A stretch of 36,300 nt of DNA, from positions 1-36,300 of the forward strand of contig JABWCQ010000022.1 of NCBI GenBank assembly GCA_013360195.1. Direction: 5' to 3'. How positions within the stretch are numbered: the first letter of the stretch is position 1; each line of letters starts with the position of its first letter. Of the stretch, positions 1 to 8,086 are shown in pieces. The position numbers and the translations under genes were made by a program. Source of the stretch: a bacterium (lineage in GTDB: Bacteria; Electryoneota; RPQS01). Under the pieces are notes generated by a model. That model did not search any database and had not been told where the DNA came from. It saw nothing but the letters and a program-made list of their open reading frames with translations.

Positions 1-103
1 GTCATTTAAGAGAGATGCTTCGGTTTCCACTGTTAGGAATTGAACGGGAAAGAAGCCGACTACTGCAATAAGTCGAGGAGGAGGAGCTGGGCAAGGGGGT
101 CCA

Positions 104-1717
104 CTACTCCAACTCCAATTCCGAATTCCCCTTGTGCTTCGACTTGGCTTTCGGAGCTTTCTTGAATGTAGCATCGCTCCATCCGGCAGTCGCGAGCGGC
201 GGCAAATCAGGCTTGTGACCTTCCAGCAATCGCTCAATCGTCAGAATTTGCAGCTTTGCATGTTTGGTGCCGCTGTATTCGCTCGTGTAAAATCCCGCGC
301 TTGCGGCTTCTTTAATCATGTCGCGCGTCGGTTCATTCAGCGTAATCAACAGCCCTAATGCCGCCTTCTCGCGCTTCATTGTGCCGACCAAATCGCGCAC
401 ATGCGGAGAGCTGGTCTTGCCGCCTTTGACTGAAATCAATATCTGCTCAGGATGGCGGTCTTTGCCTTCAAAGAACGTGCGCCGTCCGTCAATCCCTCTG
501 TCCGCTCCCTTCTTCTGTTCTTCAGGCCGCGCACCGACCAGACCCAACGCCCACCATTGAAATTGATATTTATCCTGTTCTGCTAACTCAATCGCGCCTT
601 TCAAATCCACGGGCTCGCCGATGACTTTGTATTGCTTTTCAATCTCATCGCCGAATGAATCACGGAGTCTTTTCTTAATCAGTGTGATGGCCAGATGGGT
701 GATGTCAATACCAACCCACTTACGATTGAGTTTTTGCGCGACAGCCACCGCCGTTCCGCATCCGCAAAACGGATCGAGCACAACGTCACCCTCGTTAGAA
801 CTCGCTTTGATGATGCGCTCCAAGAGTGCTTCGGGTTTTTGGGTGGGATAGCCGAGACGCTCGGCGGCTTGAGAATTGATTGGAGGAATATCATCCCAAA
901 TACTTTGTAACACTGCCCCCTTATTCTCGTCAAGGTATCGCTTCAGTCTGATCCCACCTCGATTAGTGAAATGCAATCGGTTTTCTTTGTCCAACTTCTT
1001 CATTGTCACCAAAGGGCATCGCCAAAGAGAGGTTACTCCTTTGTACTCATATTCGTATCCTCCGCCTGACAGTCCTTTCGCGCTTAGATTGTCGTCCATC
1101 CAGCGTCTTCCATCAGGATCAACGTTTCTAAATCGTGCTTCGTATTCCTTACTGTGCGGGACATAGATAGGATTCCATGTGAATTTATCCGACTTCGCAT
1201 AGTAAAGAACTATGTCAGCGTTATTTCCAAATCGTTTCGGGTCATTGTGTGCGCTCGTTCTCTTCCACGTAATCTCATTCCTAAAATTCACCGCCCCGAA
1301 TACCGCATCCATCAACAATTTCAAATAATGACTCGCGGTCGGGTCGCAATGCAGATAGATTGAGCCTGTGGGTTTCAGCACGCGGCGCAACTCTACAAGG
1401 CAGGGAGCCATGTTGGCCAGATAGGCCATCATATCGTTGTCACCCAAGAAACGGCGAAAGGCAATTAAGAGATCGGAGACCTTGTCGTTGCGTTCGACGA
1501 TTTTTTCGAACCACGCCTGCGCGCGCATATCCCAATGCCACGTATCCTCAAAGGCCATAATCTGCGCCGCGCTCTTCTCGCCCGACTGCTCGGCGAAGAG
1601 CACGTTGTAATCCTGATTGCTCTTGAAGGGCGGATCAAGATAGATCAAGTCCACCGATTCGTCTTTGATGTAGCGCGGAAGAATATCGCGGTTATCGCCG
1701 TAGTAGAGTGTGTTCAT
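104..1717 (-). CDS. DNA methyltransferase fused to a restriction-endonuclease-like domain
   Basis: The protein (537 aa) probably methylates adenine N6 or cytosine N4 in DNA. DPPF is at residues 28-31, TQKP at 292-295 and the SAM-binding DPFCGCG at 315-321. This order (catalytic motif, target recognition, SAM motif) is that of beta-class enzymes. Residues about 385-500 form a second domain with GADRGIDG (404-411) and ISVKGGK (428-434), resembling Mrr-type PD-(D/E)XK nucleases with the usual Glu before the Lys replaced by Ser. A restriction enzyme and its methylase may therefore be one polypeptide, although the second domain could act only in DNA binding. No separate specificity or restriction gene is visible nearby. 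The ATG start has no clear ribosome binding site. The methylase call is firm; the nuclease activity is inferred. Confidence 0.9.
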   Translation of the reverse strand: MNTLYYGDNRDILPRYIKDESVDLIYLDPPFKSNQDYNVLFAEQSGEKSAAQIMAFEDTWHWDMRAQAWFEKIVERNDKVSDLLIAFRRFLGDNDMMAYLANMAPCLVELRRVLKPTGSIYLHCDPTASHYLKLLMDAVFGAVNFRNEITWKRTSAHNDPKRFGNNADIVLYYAKSDKFTWNPIYVPHSKEYEARFRNVDPDGRRWMDDNLSAKGLSGGGYEYEYKGVTSLWRCPLVTMKKLDKENRLHFTNRGGIRLKRYLDENKGAVLQSIWDDIPPINSQAAERLGYPTQKPEALLERIIKASSNEGDVVLDPFCGCGTAVAVAQKLNRKWVGIDITHLAITLIKKRLRDSFGDEIEKQYKVIGEPVDLKGAIELAEQDKYQFQWWALGLVGARPEEQKKGADRGIDGRRTFFEGKDRHPEQILISVKGGKTSSPHVRDLVGTMKREKAALGLLITLNEPTRDMIKEAASAGFYTSEYSGTKHAKLQILTIERLLEGHKPDLPPLATAGWSDATFKKAPKAKSKHKGNSELELE

Positions 1718-1768
1718 ATAAGGAAGCTGCGTGGAGAAGTGAATACAGTCTCAGGCCGAAAGAGTTAG

Positions 1769-1797
1769 TCCCCAATATTCCCCCGGGGGAGCGGGGA
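1769..1797. repeat. GC-rich palindromic repeat between genes
   Basis: Nested palindrome: the self-complementary CCCCCGGGGG (1780-1789) sits inside an outer TCCCC/GGGGA pair. Read on the minus strand it begins CCCCGCT and ends CGGGGG-AATAT. The hairpin at 6885-6902 shares this layout, so both may belong to one dispersed family. It lies downstream of the oxidoreductase gene and might also end its transcript. Confidence 0.45.
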
Positions 1798-1817
1798 AAC
1801 GGTATTGGAAAGGCGGT

Positions 1818-2819
1818 CTATTCCCTTCCGGTGGCGGTTTCGGTGGTTCCCATTTTTTCGAGGATTTGGACGGCGACTTTGAGCGCGTTCAAACCATCCT
1901 GCCCCGTGACCGGCGGTTGGGAATGCGCACAAATGGCCTCGAAGAAGGACTTTTGTTCCATATCAATCGCATTGCCTTCGGGTGCAGTGGGGGCGGCGAC
2001 GAGTATTTTGCGTTTCACAGCGCCCTTTTCGATTTCCCCGAGGAGCATCGTGCCGGGCTGACTGGCCTCATCGGCATGCGCAAGCCGGAACTGCTGTACC
2101 TCTCCCTTGGCAAAGTCGAGCGAGATGTAACTGTCTTCGGAGAACATGCGGAGTTTGCGCATGGGGTTGGCACTGATGCGCGAGGCGGTGACGTTGGCCA
2201 CTCCTCCGGAGGGGAAGGTGAGCCGCGCATTGGCGATATCGGCCGCTTCGCTGATGACGGCCACACCGGAGGCCTCAATCTGTGAGGGGAATTCACCCAT
2301 CAGCTTCAGAATCAAGTCGAGGTCGTGAATCATCAAATCGAGAACGACGGCGACATCGGTGCCGCGCGGTTTGAACTGGGCGAGACGATGAGCTTCGATG
2401 AATTTCGGATGGGGATACTCGGTGCCGAGGGCTCTGAAGGCGCGGCTGAAGCGCTCGACGTGCCCGACTTGCATGACGAGATTTTTTTGTTTGGCGAGGG
2501 CGACCAGTTCCTCGCCTTCGGCCACGGTGGTGGTGATGGGTTTTTCGAGGAAGACGTGCCTGTTCGCATGCAGCGCCTGCCTGGCCACGGTGTAATGCGA
2601 GGAGGTCGCGGAGACGACGAGCAGGGCATCGCTGTGCTCAATCAGATGTGTGAGCGAAGACGCGGCGAGTCCGCCGAACTGCTCGGCCACGGATTGAGCT
2701 TTGGCGGAATCGGTATCAAACACTCCTGTCCAGAGAACGTCATGGTTCTGTGCAAGGAGTCTGCAATGAATGGTGCCTAAGTATCCCGCCCCGACAACAC
2801 CGACGCGCAAATTAGTCAC
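1818..2819 (-). CDS. Gfo/Idh/MocA family NAD(P)-dependent oxidoreductase
   Basis: The protein (333 aa) is a typical sugar or inositol dehydrogenase-like oxidoreductase. The N-terminal Rossmann fold shows GAGYLG at residues 10-15. The EKPI motif of the family is at about 93-96, where the Lys normally helps catalysis. The C-terminal half is the alpha/beta substrate domain. The substrate cannot be read from sequence. UDP-sugar dehydrogenases of this family are common in surface polysaccharide clusters, which fits the flippase gene two genes upstream. The start is a GTG that overlaps the end of the upstream small membrane-protein gene by 8 bases, suggesting translational coupling. Confidence 0.9.
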   Translation of the reverse strand: MTNLRVGVVGAGYLGTIHCRLLAQNHDVLWTGVFDTDSAKAQSVAEQFGGLAASSLTHLIEHSDALLVVSATSSHYTVARQALHANRHVFLEKPITTTVAEGEELVALAKQKNLVMQVGHVERFSRAFRALGTEYPHPKFIEAHRLAQFKPRGTDVAVVLDLMIHDLDLILKLMGEFPSQIEASGVAVISEAADIANARLTFPSGGVANVTASRISANPMRKLRMFSEDSYISLDFAKGEVQQFRLAHADEASQPGTMLLGEIEKGAVKRKILVAAPTAPEGNAIDMEQKSFFEAICAHSQPPVTGQDGLNALKVAVQILEKMGTTETATGRE

Positions 2820-3045
2820 GGGAAATGAACCTCATGTGGAAGTAAACGGTAAGCCCCGCGGACAGGAAGCACGCGAAGCTGAAAATGAGCAAAGGGACGG
2901 CATTGAGGGGCTCGTTTGAGACCATGGGGTCAAGGACGAGCACGGCAGCCACAATACCGGAGAGCCCGGCGGCAACGGCGAAATAGTTGCGCATTTTGCG
3001 ATTGCGGCGGGTGGAATGCAGTCGGTCGAAGGAAGTAGTCTCCAC
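2812..3045 (-). CDS. Small membrane protein, two transmembrane segments
   Basis: No family recognised. The 77-residue product has two hydrophobic helices (about residues 22-40 and 50-70) and a short charged C-terminus ending FISRD. The longest frame starts at a GTG (3045). An in-frame ATG at 2994 would give 60 residues, starting just before the first helix; neither has a strong ribosome binding site. It overlaps the start of the downstream oxidoreductase and follows the flippase closely, so the three probably share a transcript for surface-polysaccharide assembly. The function is unknown. Confidence 0.6.
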   Translation of the reverse strand: METTSFDRLHSTRRNRKMRNYFAVAAGLSGIVAAVLVLDPMVSNEPLNAVPLLIFSFACFLSAGLTVYFHMRFISRD

Positions 3046-3092
3046 GGGACATCTCAGTTGAGGAAGAAAGGATTAACGACGCACGGGGGCAC

Positions 3093-4559
3093 CTACCGCC
3101 GCAGTTTGGCGCGCAGCAGGGCAAGGTCATCCGAGTCCACCATTCGCAGCATAAGCACAGCGGCGCAGAACAGAGTCATCATTGTCAGTCCATAGCAGAC
3201 AAGCTGCCAGAAGAGCGAGAGATTGCCGAGAACATGCAGGACAGGCAGCGCGGCGGCGCCGCTGCCCACGGCGATGAGCAGAAGTTTGAACAGATAGAGC
3301 CACGGATACACGCCGCTCAGCGGAGTCTCCGTCCGTTTTGCCACGCGCAGCAGCACGGCGCAGTTGACGGAGTATTCCGCGACGGCGAGACCGAGTGCGG
3401 CTCCCCAGGGTCCGAACATTTGCAGGAATGTGTATCCGAGTCCTGCGACGAGTGCGAGATTGGCAAAGGAAGCGAGCATCACGTCACGCGAACCGCCGAG
3501 GGAGATGAGCAACTGGTAGTTGGACGCGACGCGAATGGGAATCAGACAGCCGATGACGAGCAGCGGGAGCGCGCCGTCAATGTAGTCGGCGGTATAGAGA
3601 ATCGTGACGATTTCCCGATGCTGAAAGAGCACAAGGGCGAAGACGGGATACATCAGCAGGGCGACACGCTTAATCCAGCGATGGAGCAGCTGATAGAAAC
3701 CCGGGAAAGCCTTCTCCTGCGCGAACCGGCTCAGATTGGGCACGATGGAGTCGGTGATGCTGTATGGAATGAGCAGAACGAGCGGCAGTTCGCGCGCGCC
3801 GACGGAGTAGGATGCAAATTCCGCGGGTGTGCGACTGGCGGAGACGAGCAGCTTGTCGGTTTCGAGTGATAGTTGACCGGCGGCACCCTGGAGCATCATA
3901 TGGCCGGAGAATTTGAGCTGTTCATCGAGACGGTGGCGCCACGGGAGCAGCGCGGGCCCGGCGGCGCGCAGATAGAAGTAGAGATGCGCGGCGAACTGAA
4001 TCAGCGCGACGACATTCAGGGCAATCAGCATCGTGCGCAAATCGGAATTCAGCCAGACGAGCGCGGCGAGCGCGGCCAGTTTGAGCGAATTCATACTGAT
4101 GCGCAGCATCGCCAGAACGGCGCGTTGGTCGGCTGCGACCAGCATCGGCGTGATGATAAAGAGCGGAAAGCCGAGCAGGAAGTAGGAACTGAAGAGCAGC
4201 GCCTCGTCCCACAGCTGCGGGTTATCGAATTTGCCGGCAGCGAAGTCGAGTCCGAAGAAGAACAGCACGCTGCCCAATGCACCGAGGATGAGCGCCATCC
4301 AGAGGGTTCGTCTGGCGATGGTGCCGGCCTCGTTAGGCTTGGCGGTGCTGTAGAAGAAATATAGACTTGAGGGGAGGCCGAAGATGGCGATATTCCAGCC
4401 GATGGCGGCCAGCGACAAGAATTGTCGCCACGTACCGAAATCGGATTGGGAGATCAGCCGGACGAGAATGATCGAGAAGAGGAGATTGAGTATCCCTTCG
4501 GTCAGGCTGCCGAGGAGATGAATGAGCGTTCCGCCGCCGCGCTGCGGTCGGTCAGCCAT
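3093..4559 (-). CDS. Polysaccharide flippase / oligosaccharide translocase (Wzx-like)
   Basis: This integral membrane protein (488 aa from the chosen start) has about 12-14 predicted transmembrane helices and the pattern of the MOP/MATE exporter superfamily. It begins with a helix and short loop ending QSDFGTWRQF, a very typical Wzx signature. Such proteins flip lipid-linked oligosaccharides across the inner membrane. The frame is open to a TTG at 4571, but the ATG at 4559 is preceded by GCGAGG at near-normal spacing, so I prefer it. The oxidoreductase downstream supports a role in surface glycan export. The substrate is unknown and no glycosyltransferases are adjacent. Confidence 0.85.
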   Translation of the reverse strand: MADRPQRGGGTLIHLLGSLTEGILNLLFSIILVRLISQSDFGTWRQFLSLAAIGWNIAIFGLPSSLYFFYSTAKPNEAGTIARRTLWMALILGALGSVLFFFGLDFAAGKFDNPQLWDEALLFSSYFLLGFPLFIITPMLVAADQRAVLAMLRISMNSLKLAALAALVWLNSDLRTMLIALNVVALIQFAAHLYFYLRAAGPALLPWRHRLDEQLKFSGHMMLQGAAGQLSLETDKLLVSASRTPAEFASYSVGARELPLVLLIPYSITDSIVPNLSRFAQEKAFPGFYQLLHRWIKRVALLMYPVFALVLFQHREIVTILYTADYIDGALPLLVIGCLIPIRVASNYQLLISLGGSRDVMLASFANLALVAGLGYTFLQMFGPWGAALGLAVAEYSVNCAVLLRVAKRTETPLSGVYPWLYLFKLLLIAVGSGAAALPVLHVLGNLSLFWQLVCYGLTMMTLFCAAVLMLRMVDSDDLALLRAKLRR

Positions 4560-4627
4560 GGCACCTCGCAAAGCTCGAAAGATTCATCCTCAAAGGTAGC
4601 AAAATCATGGAGAAACTGCAAGCACGA

Positions 4628-4656
4628 AAACGGCCGGGTGGTAAGGCCGGCCGTTT
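4628..4656 (-). terminator. Intrinsic terminator after the CheX-domain gene
   Basis: Perfect 10-bp inverted repeat AAACGGCCGG / CCGGCCGTTT with a 9-nt loop. On the minus strand it ends in TTTT. It lies just downstream of the CheX-domain gene. Confidence 0.75.
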
Positions 4657-4679
4657 GCGAAACATCCAGTGAGAAGCGG

Positions 4680-5525
4680 TTACGCGGACTTATCGCGAAG
4701 ACAGACGAGCATGGTGAAGGGTTCACCGTCGGCGGCGAATTCAATGACGAACAAGGGAGTCCCGTTGGAGAGGACGGTTGTGTTGACACATCCGCAGGTG
4801 ACTTGCGGCGTAGACATTGAGAAGGATTGCCGGGAGTCATTGAGCTCGGCTTTGGCCGCACCAGCGACGAGATTCATGAACTCACTCAGCCCCGAGCAGA
4901 TCTGATCTTCTGACAAGCTTGCGCTGTCGGATTTGTGGACTTTTCCGGACACGGTGTAGGCAAGGTCCTTTGAGAAAACGACGGAAACGAAGCCGTCGGT
5001 GTTTCCGGAGAGTTCGATAGTGCCGGAGTATCCGCCGTCGATTTGCTCGTTGTCGGCGAGCCTCAGACCAGTTCGTTGGCAATGCATTCCGGCGAGATTT
5101 AACATCGTGTCCACGGTGCCTGAGACAAAGGGATTAATGAATCCGGCATCGAGAGACACTGCATCTTTGGGGGTGACGCTGCCGGCGAATCTGGCGAGTT
5201 TTCTGGCGACATCTTCAGCCTGCAGCGGCATGGTGAGGATGTCCTCCACATCCTCACCCATAGACTTTTGCGCAGCATACTGTCCGGCGCGAGTTGCGAC
5301 AATCAGCACGGGAGTATTTGTTTGTGCGCGCAGAGAGCGAATTCGTTGAACTGCCGTTTCGACGCCGTCAGGCCAGAAATAGAGAGCGAGTCTGAAGTTT
5401 TCGAGTTTCGCGGCCGCCTGGTCATAGGTTACCTTTTCGACGCGCAAGTCAATTAAGCCGAGCACGCGAGCGGCGATCTGCTCTTGCAGCCGCGGGAATC
5501 CTATCAATGCAACTTCGGCGTTCAT
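4680..5525 (-). CDS. Degenerate receiver domain fused to a CheX-type phosphatase domain
   Basis: From the ATG at 5525 the product is 281 residues; the frame stays open to a TTG at 5555. Residues 1-115 have the alternating beta/alpha pattern of a response-regulator receiver. The expected phosphoacceptor Asp at the end of strand 3 is absent (LALYFWPD), and the conserved Lys near TMPL (98-101) is replaced, so it is probably a pseudo-receiver. Residues about 128-281 resemble CheX, with the phosphatase helix E215, N218, G222, K225. CheX removes phosphate from CheY in chemotaxis. No chemotaxis or flagellar gene is in the window, so the partner is unknown. It is monocistronic, with terminators on both sides. 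Confidence 0.7.
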   Translation of the reverse strand: MNAEVALIGFPRLQEQIAARVLGLIDLRVEKVTYDQAAAKLENFRLALYFWPDGVETAVQRIRSLRAQTNTPVLIVATRAGQYAAQKSMGEDVEDILTMPLQAEDVARKLARFAGSVTPKDAVSLDAGFINPFVSGTVDTMLNLAGMHCQRTGLRLADNEQIDGGYSGTIELSGNTDGFVSVVFSKDLAYTVSGKVHKSDSASLSEDQICSGLSEFMNLVAGAAKAELNDSRQSFSMSTPQVTCGCVNTTVLSNGTPLFVIEFAADGEPFTMLVCLRDKSA

Positions 5526-5670
5526 GAATTTCTGACCCGGTGCTCCTGCTTTCAACGAATGTGTGAATCGCGTCGGTGCATTTGTACACCATTGTGATTA
5601 ATAGTCAGCCAGAAACGATTCGACACTGATTTCTGCGACTGAACTCAGAGCAAAGCCCAGACCAGACGAG

Positions 5671-5704
5671 AAAAAAACGCGCGGAATGTCCTACAAACCG
5701 CGCG
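5671..5704 (-). terminator. Intrinsic terminator after the cystathionine synthase/lyase gene
   Basis: CGCGCGG and CCGCGCG pair perfectly around a 13-nt loop. On the minus strand the hairpin is followed by seven T residues (the A-run 5671-5677 on the plus strand). Its position just after the stop codon at 5728 marks the 3' end of the methionine cluster. Confidence 0.85.
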
Positions 5705-5727
5705 CTCTAAGAATTCTTGAAGCGGAG

Positions 5728-6870
5728 TTACAGCTTTGCGAAGCCGTTCTGCAAGTCCTGTCGCAGGTCATCGACATCTTCGAGCCCAACGGACAACCGG
5801 ATGAGCCCATCGGTGACGCCCAACTTTTCCCGCAGGTCTCTCGGAATGGTGGCATGGGTCATGATAGCGGGATGGTCACAGAGGGACTCGACACCTCCGA
5901 GGGATTCGGCAAGAGCGAAGAGATGCAGACCGCTGACGAATTTGCGCGCGGCTTCCAAGCCGCCCTTGAGCTCAAGACTAATCATGCCCGCGAATCCGCT
6001 CATTTGGCGCATGGCGAGTTCCTGCTGCGGATGTGATTTCAAACCCGGGAAACGCACCCAGTTGACATGAGGATTTGTTTCGAGGTCTTTGGCGAGAATT
6101 GCAGCATTGGCTTGATGACGCTCCATGCGCACGGCGAGAGTTTTGATACCGCGCAGAGTGAGGAAGCAATCCATCGGGCCGGGCACCGCACCGCAGGCGT
6201 TTTGGATATATTTGAGTTTGGTGTAGAGCTCTTCATCGCTGGTGACAATGGAGCCCATCACGACATCGCTGTGGCCGTTGAGATATTTGGTGACGCTGTG
6301 CATGACGAGGTCGGCACCGAGCGCAAGCGGCCGCTGGAAGTATGGCGTTGCAAAGGTATTGTCCACGGCGACTTTGACGCCCTTGGCGTGCGCGATTTTG
6401 ACAATGGCCGCGATGTCCACAAGCTTCAAGAGAGGATTGGTGGGAGTCTCAAGCCAAATCCACCTGGTCTTGGGCGTGATGCTCTTTTCGACCAACTCGA
6501 GATTGGTCATGTCAATGAAATCGGAAGCGATGCCCTGTCTTTCGCGCACATACTTGAAGATACGAAAGGTGCCGCCGTACACATCGTCACCGGAGAGCAC
6601 ATGGTCACCGGAGGAAAGCGTGGCAATCACGCAATCAATGGCGCCCATGCCGCTGGAAAAGCACAGACCGTATTTTCCTCCTTCGAGGGCGGCGATGGAT
6701 TCCTGCAGCGCGGCGCGGGTGGGATTATCGGTGCGCGAATACTCGTAGCCGAGATGCTTGCCGAGTTCCGGCTGCACATAGGTTGACGTCTGATAAATGG
6801 GCGTCATGATGGCGCCGTTCGTGGGGTCGGGAGTCACTCCCGCATGCAGGCACAGTGTGGAGAATTTCAT
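5728..6870 (-). CDS. Cystathionine gamma-synthase/gamma-lyase family PLP enzyme
   Basis: The protein (380 aa) is a full-length Cys/Met-metabolism PLP enzyme. The Schiff-base lysine is K195 in SVTKYLNGHSD (192-202). Also visible are the PLP-phosphate region SSGMGA (72-77), the stacking Tyr in DVYGG (96-100) and DNTFATP (170-176). Family members make cystathionine from an activated homoserine and cysteine, split it, or use sulfide directly; sequence alone does not separate these. It is the last gene of the cluster with the MetE-like gene upstream, so supply of homocysteine for methionine synthesis is the likely role. The ATG start lacks a ribosome binding site. A GC hairpin separates it from the upstream gene. 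Confidence 0.92.
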   Translation of the reverse strand: MKFSTLCLHAGVTPDPTNGAIMTPIYQTSTYVQPELGKHLGYEYSRTDNPTRAALQESIAALEGGKYGLCFSSGMGAIDCVIATLSSGDHVLSGDDVYGGTFRIFKYVRERQGIASDFIDMTNLELVEKSITPKTRWIWLETPTNPLLKLVDIAAIVKIAHAKGVKVAVDNTFATPYFQRPLALGADLVMHSVTKYLNGHSDVVMGSIVTSDEELYTKLKYIQNACGAVPGPMDCFLTLRGIKTLAVRMERHQANAAILAKDLETNPHVNWVRFPGLKSHPQQELAMRQMSGFAGMISLELKGGLEAARKFVSGLHLFALAESLGGVESLCDHPAIMTHATIPRDLREKLGVTDGLIRLSVGLEDVDDLRQDLQNGFAKL

Positions 6871-6884
6871 GATGATAGATATTG

Positions 6885-6902
6885 CCCCCGGTTCAGCGGG
6901 GG
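6885..6902. repeat. Short GC hairpin in the intergenic gap
   Basis: CCCCCG (6885-6890) and CGGGGG (6897-6902) pair perfectly around the loop GTTCAG. No T-tract follows, so it is not a clear terminator. The minus-strand form shares CCCCGCT, CGGGGG and AATAT with the element at 1769-1797, suggesting a repeat family. Confidence 0.5.
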
Positions 6903-6925
6903 ATTAACGGAGGTAAAGTGCTGAA

Positions 6926-8086
6926 CTATCGCAAACTTTTCGCCGCCTGACTCAGCGCGGCGAGTTTCTTCTCTGCGGTTTCCCAATCGTTGACGGGACG
7001 GTCTGAGAAGGTGCCGAACCCGCAATCGGGATTCAAAAAGATGGAATTGGGTGCGCGCTTCGAAAGCAATGGAGACACTTTCGCTTTTACGAACGCCGGA
7101 CTCTCAAGTTCACTCGTGCGCGGATTCATGACCCCAAGGCCAATCTCTTTTTCGTCCGGAAGTTTCAAGAGACTCTCGACGGGACCGGCGCGGTCGGTAG
7201 CGAATTCGAGAACGAGCTGATTCACTTTCATTTTCGCAAAATAGGGAATCAGCGGGTCATAGGCGCCGGCGAGGAGCACATCGTCATTGCGGCTCCAATT
7301 TCCGCGGCAGACATGCAGGCCGGTTTTGATGCCGTTCACGCCCTGCACAACCTGATTGATGAGTTGGACGGCGAACTCCAGCTCCTGCTCCGGCGATGCT
7401 TTTTCAGAGAGCGCCGCGCACATAAACGTATGCGTCGCGTGTGGACCGGCAAAGGCGACTTCCGACAACACCGGTTCATCAAACTGCACGAAGAAACAGC
7501 CCGCATCGCGCAAGGAAATCAGCTCGTCGCGCAGCATGGTGACAACATCGGCACCCAAACTCTCTTTGGTCGGATAGGTGTCGTGCGACAAGCTCTTCAC
7601 CCACATCGAGCGGGTCAACAGGTACGGTCCCGGCAGCGCAACTTTAACAGGTTTATCGGTCAACCCGCGCACATAATTGAATTCCTCCAGCGCGAGCGGT
7701 TTCTTTACGTTTATCTTGCCTTCGACAACCGGATTGTGAATGGCAAACGCGGGCACGTCAAGCGATTGCAGGAGTCTTTCGAAGGCGGCCTTGTCTTCCA
7801 CGTAGTCGAGCAAATCCGCGAGCGAGAGCAGCTTGATGCCGTCCACGCATTCGGCGATAAAGGAATAGAAATTCTCGCGCCGCATCTCGCCGTCGGAAAT
7901 CACGTCAATACCGGCGCGCTCCTGCAGAGCCACGGCGGCCTTTACGGAGTCATCGGCGACTTTCAGAAACACCGAATCGGAAATTCTGCCTTTGCGCCGA
8001 TTCTTGAGCGCTTCGCGCATCGCCTCCGGTCGCGGCAGACTTCCGACAACGGTGGTCGGCAAACTCGGCAAGGAATAATCAGTCAA
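6926..8086 (-). CDS. Core MetE-type cobalamin-independent methionine synthase family protein
   Basis: At 386 residues this matches only the C-terminal catalytic barrel of classical MetE (about 750 residues). The family zinc ligands are present: H258 and C260 (LHVCRGN), E294 (LVLEFATD) and C355 (NPDCGF). Also present are the catalytic-type FDEP (202-205) and the family signature near LGVMNPRT (317-324). Stand-alone core MetE proteins of archaea and some anaerobes can take the methyl group from methylcobalamin bound to a corrinoid protein rather than from folate polyglutamate; whether that holds here is inferred. The start is a TTG overlapping the upstream stop by 8 bases, so translation is probably coupled. 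The downstream gene makes or processes cystathionine. Confidence 0.88.
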   Translation of the reverse strand: MTDYSLPSLPTTVVGSLPRPEAMREALKNRRKGRISDSVFLKVADDSVKAAVALQERAGIDVISDGEMRRENFYSFIAECVDGIKLLSLADLLDYVEDKAAFERLLQSLDVPAFAIHNPVVEGKINVKKPLALEEFNYVRGLTDKPVKVALPGPYLLTRSMWVKSLSHDTYPTKESLGADVVTMLRDELISLRDAGCFFVQFDEPVLSEVAFAGPHATHTFMCAALSEKASPEQELEFAVQLINQVVQGVNGIKTGLHVCRGNWSRNDDVLLAGAYDPLIPYFAKMKVNQLVLEFATDRAGPVESLLKLPDEKEIGLGVMNPRTSELESPAFVKAKVSPLLSKRAPNSIFLNPDCGFGTFSDRPVNDWETAEKKLAALSQAAKSLR

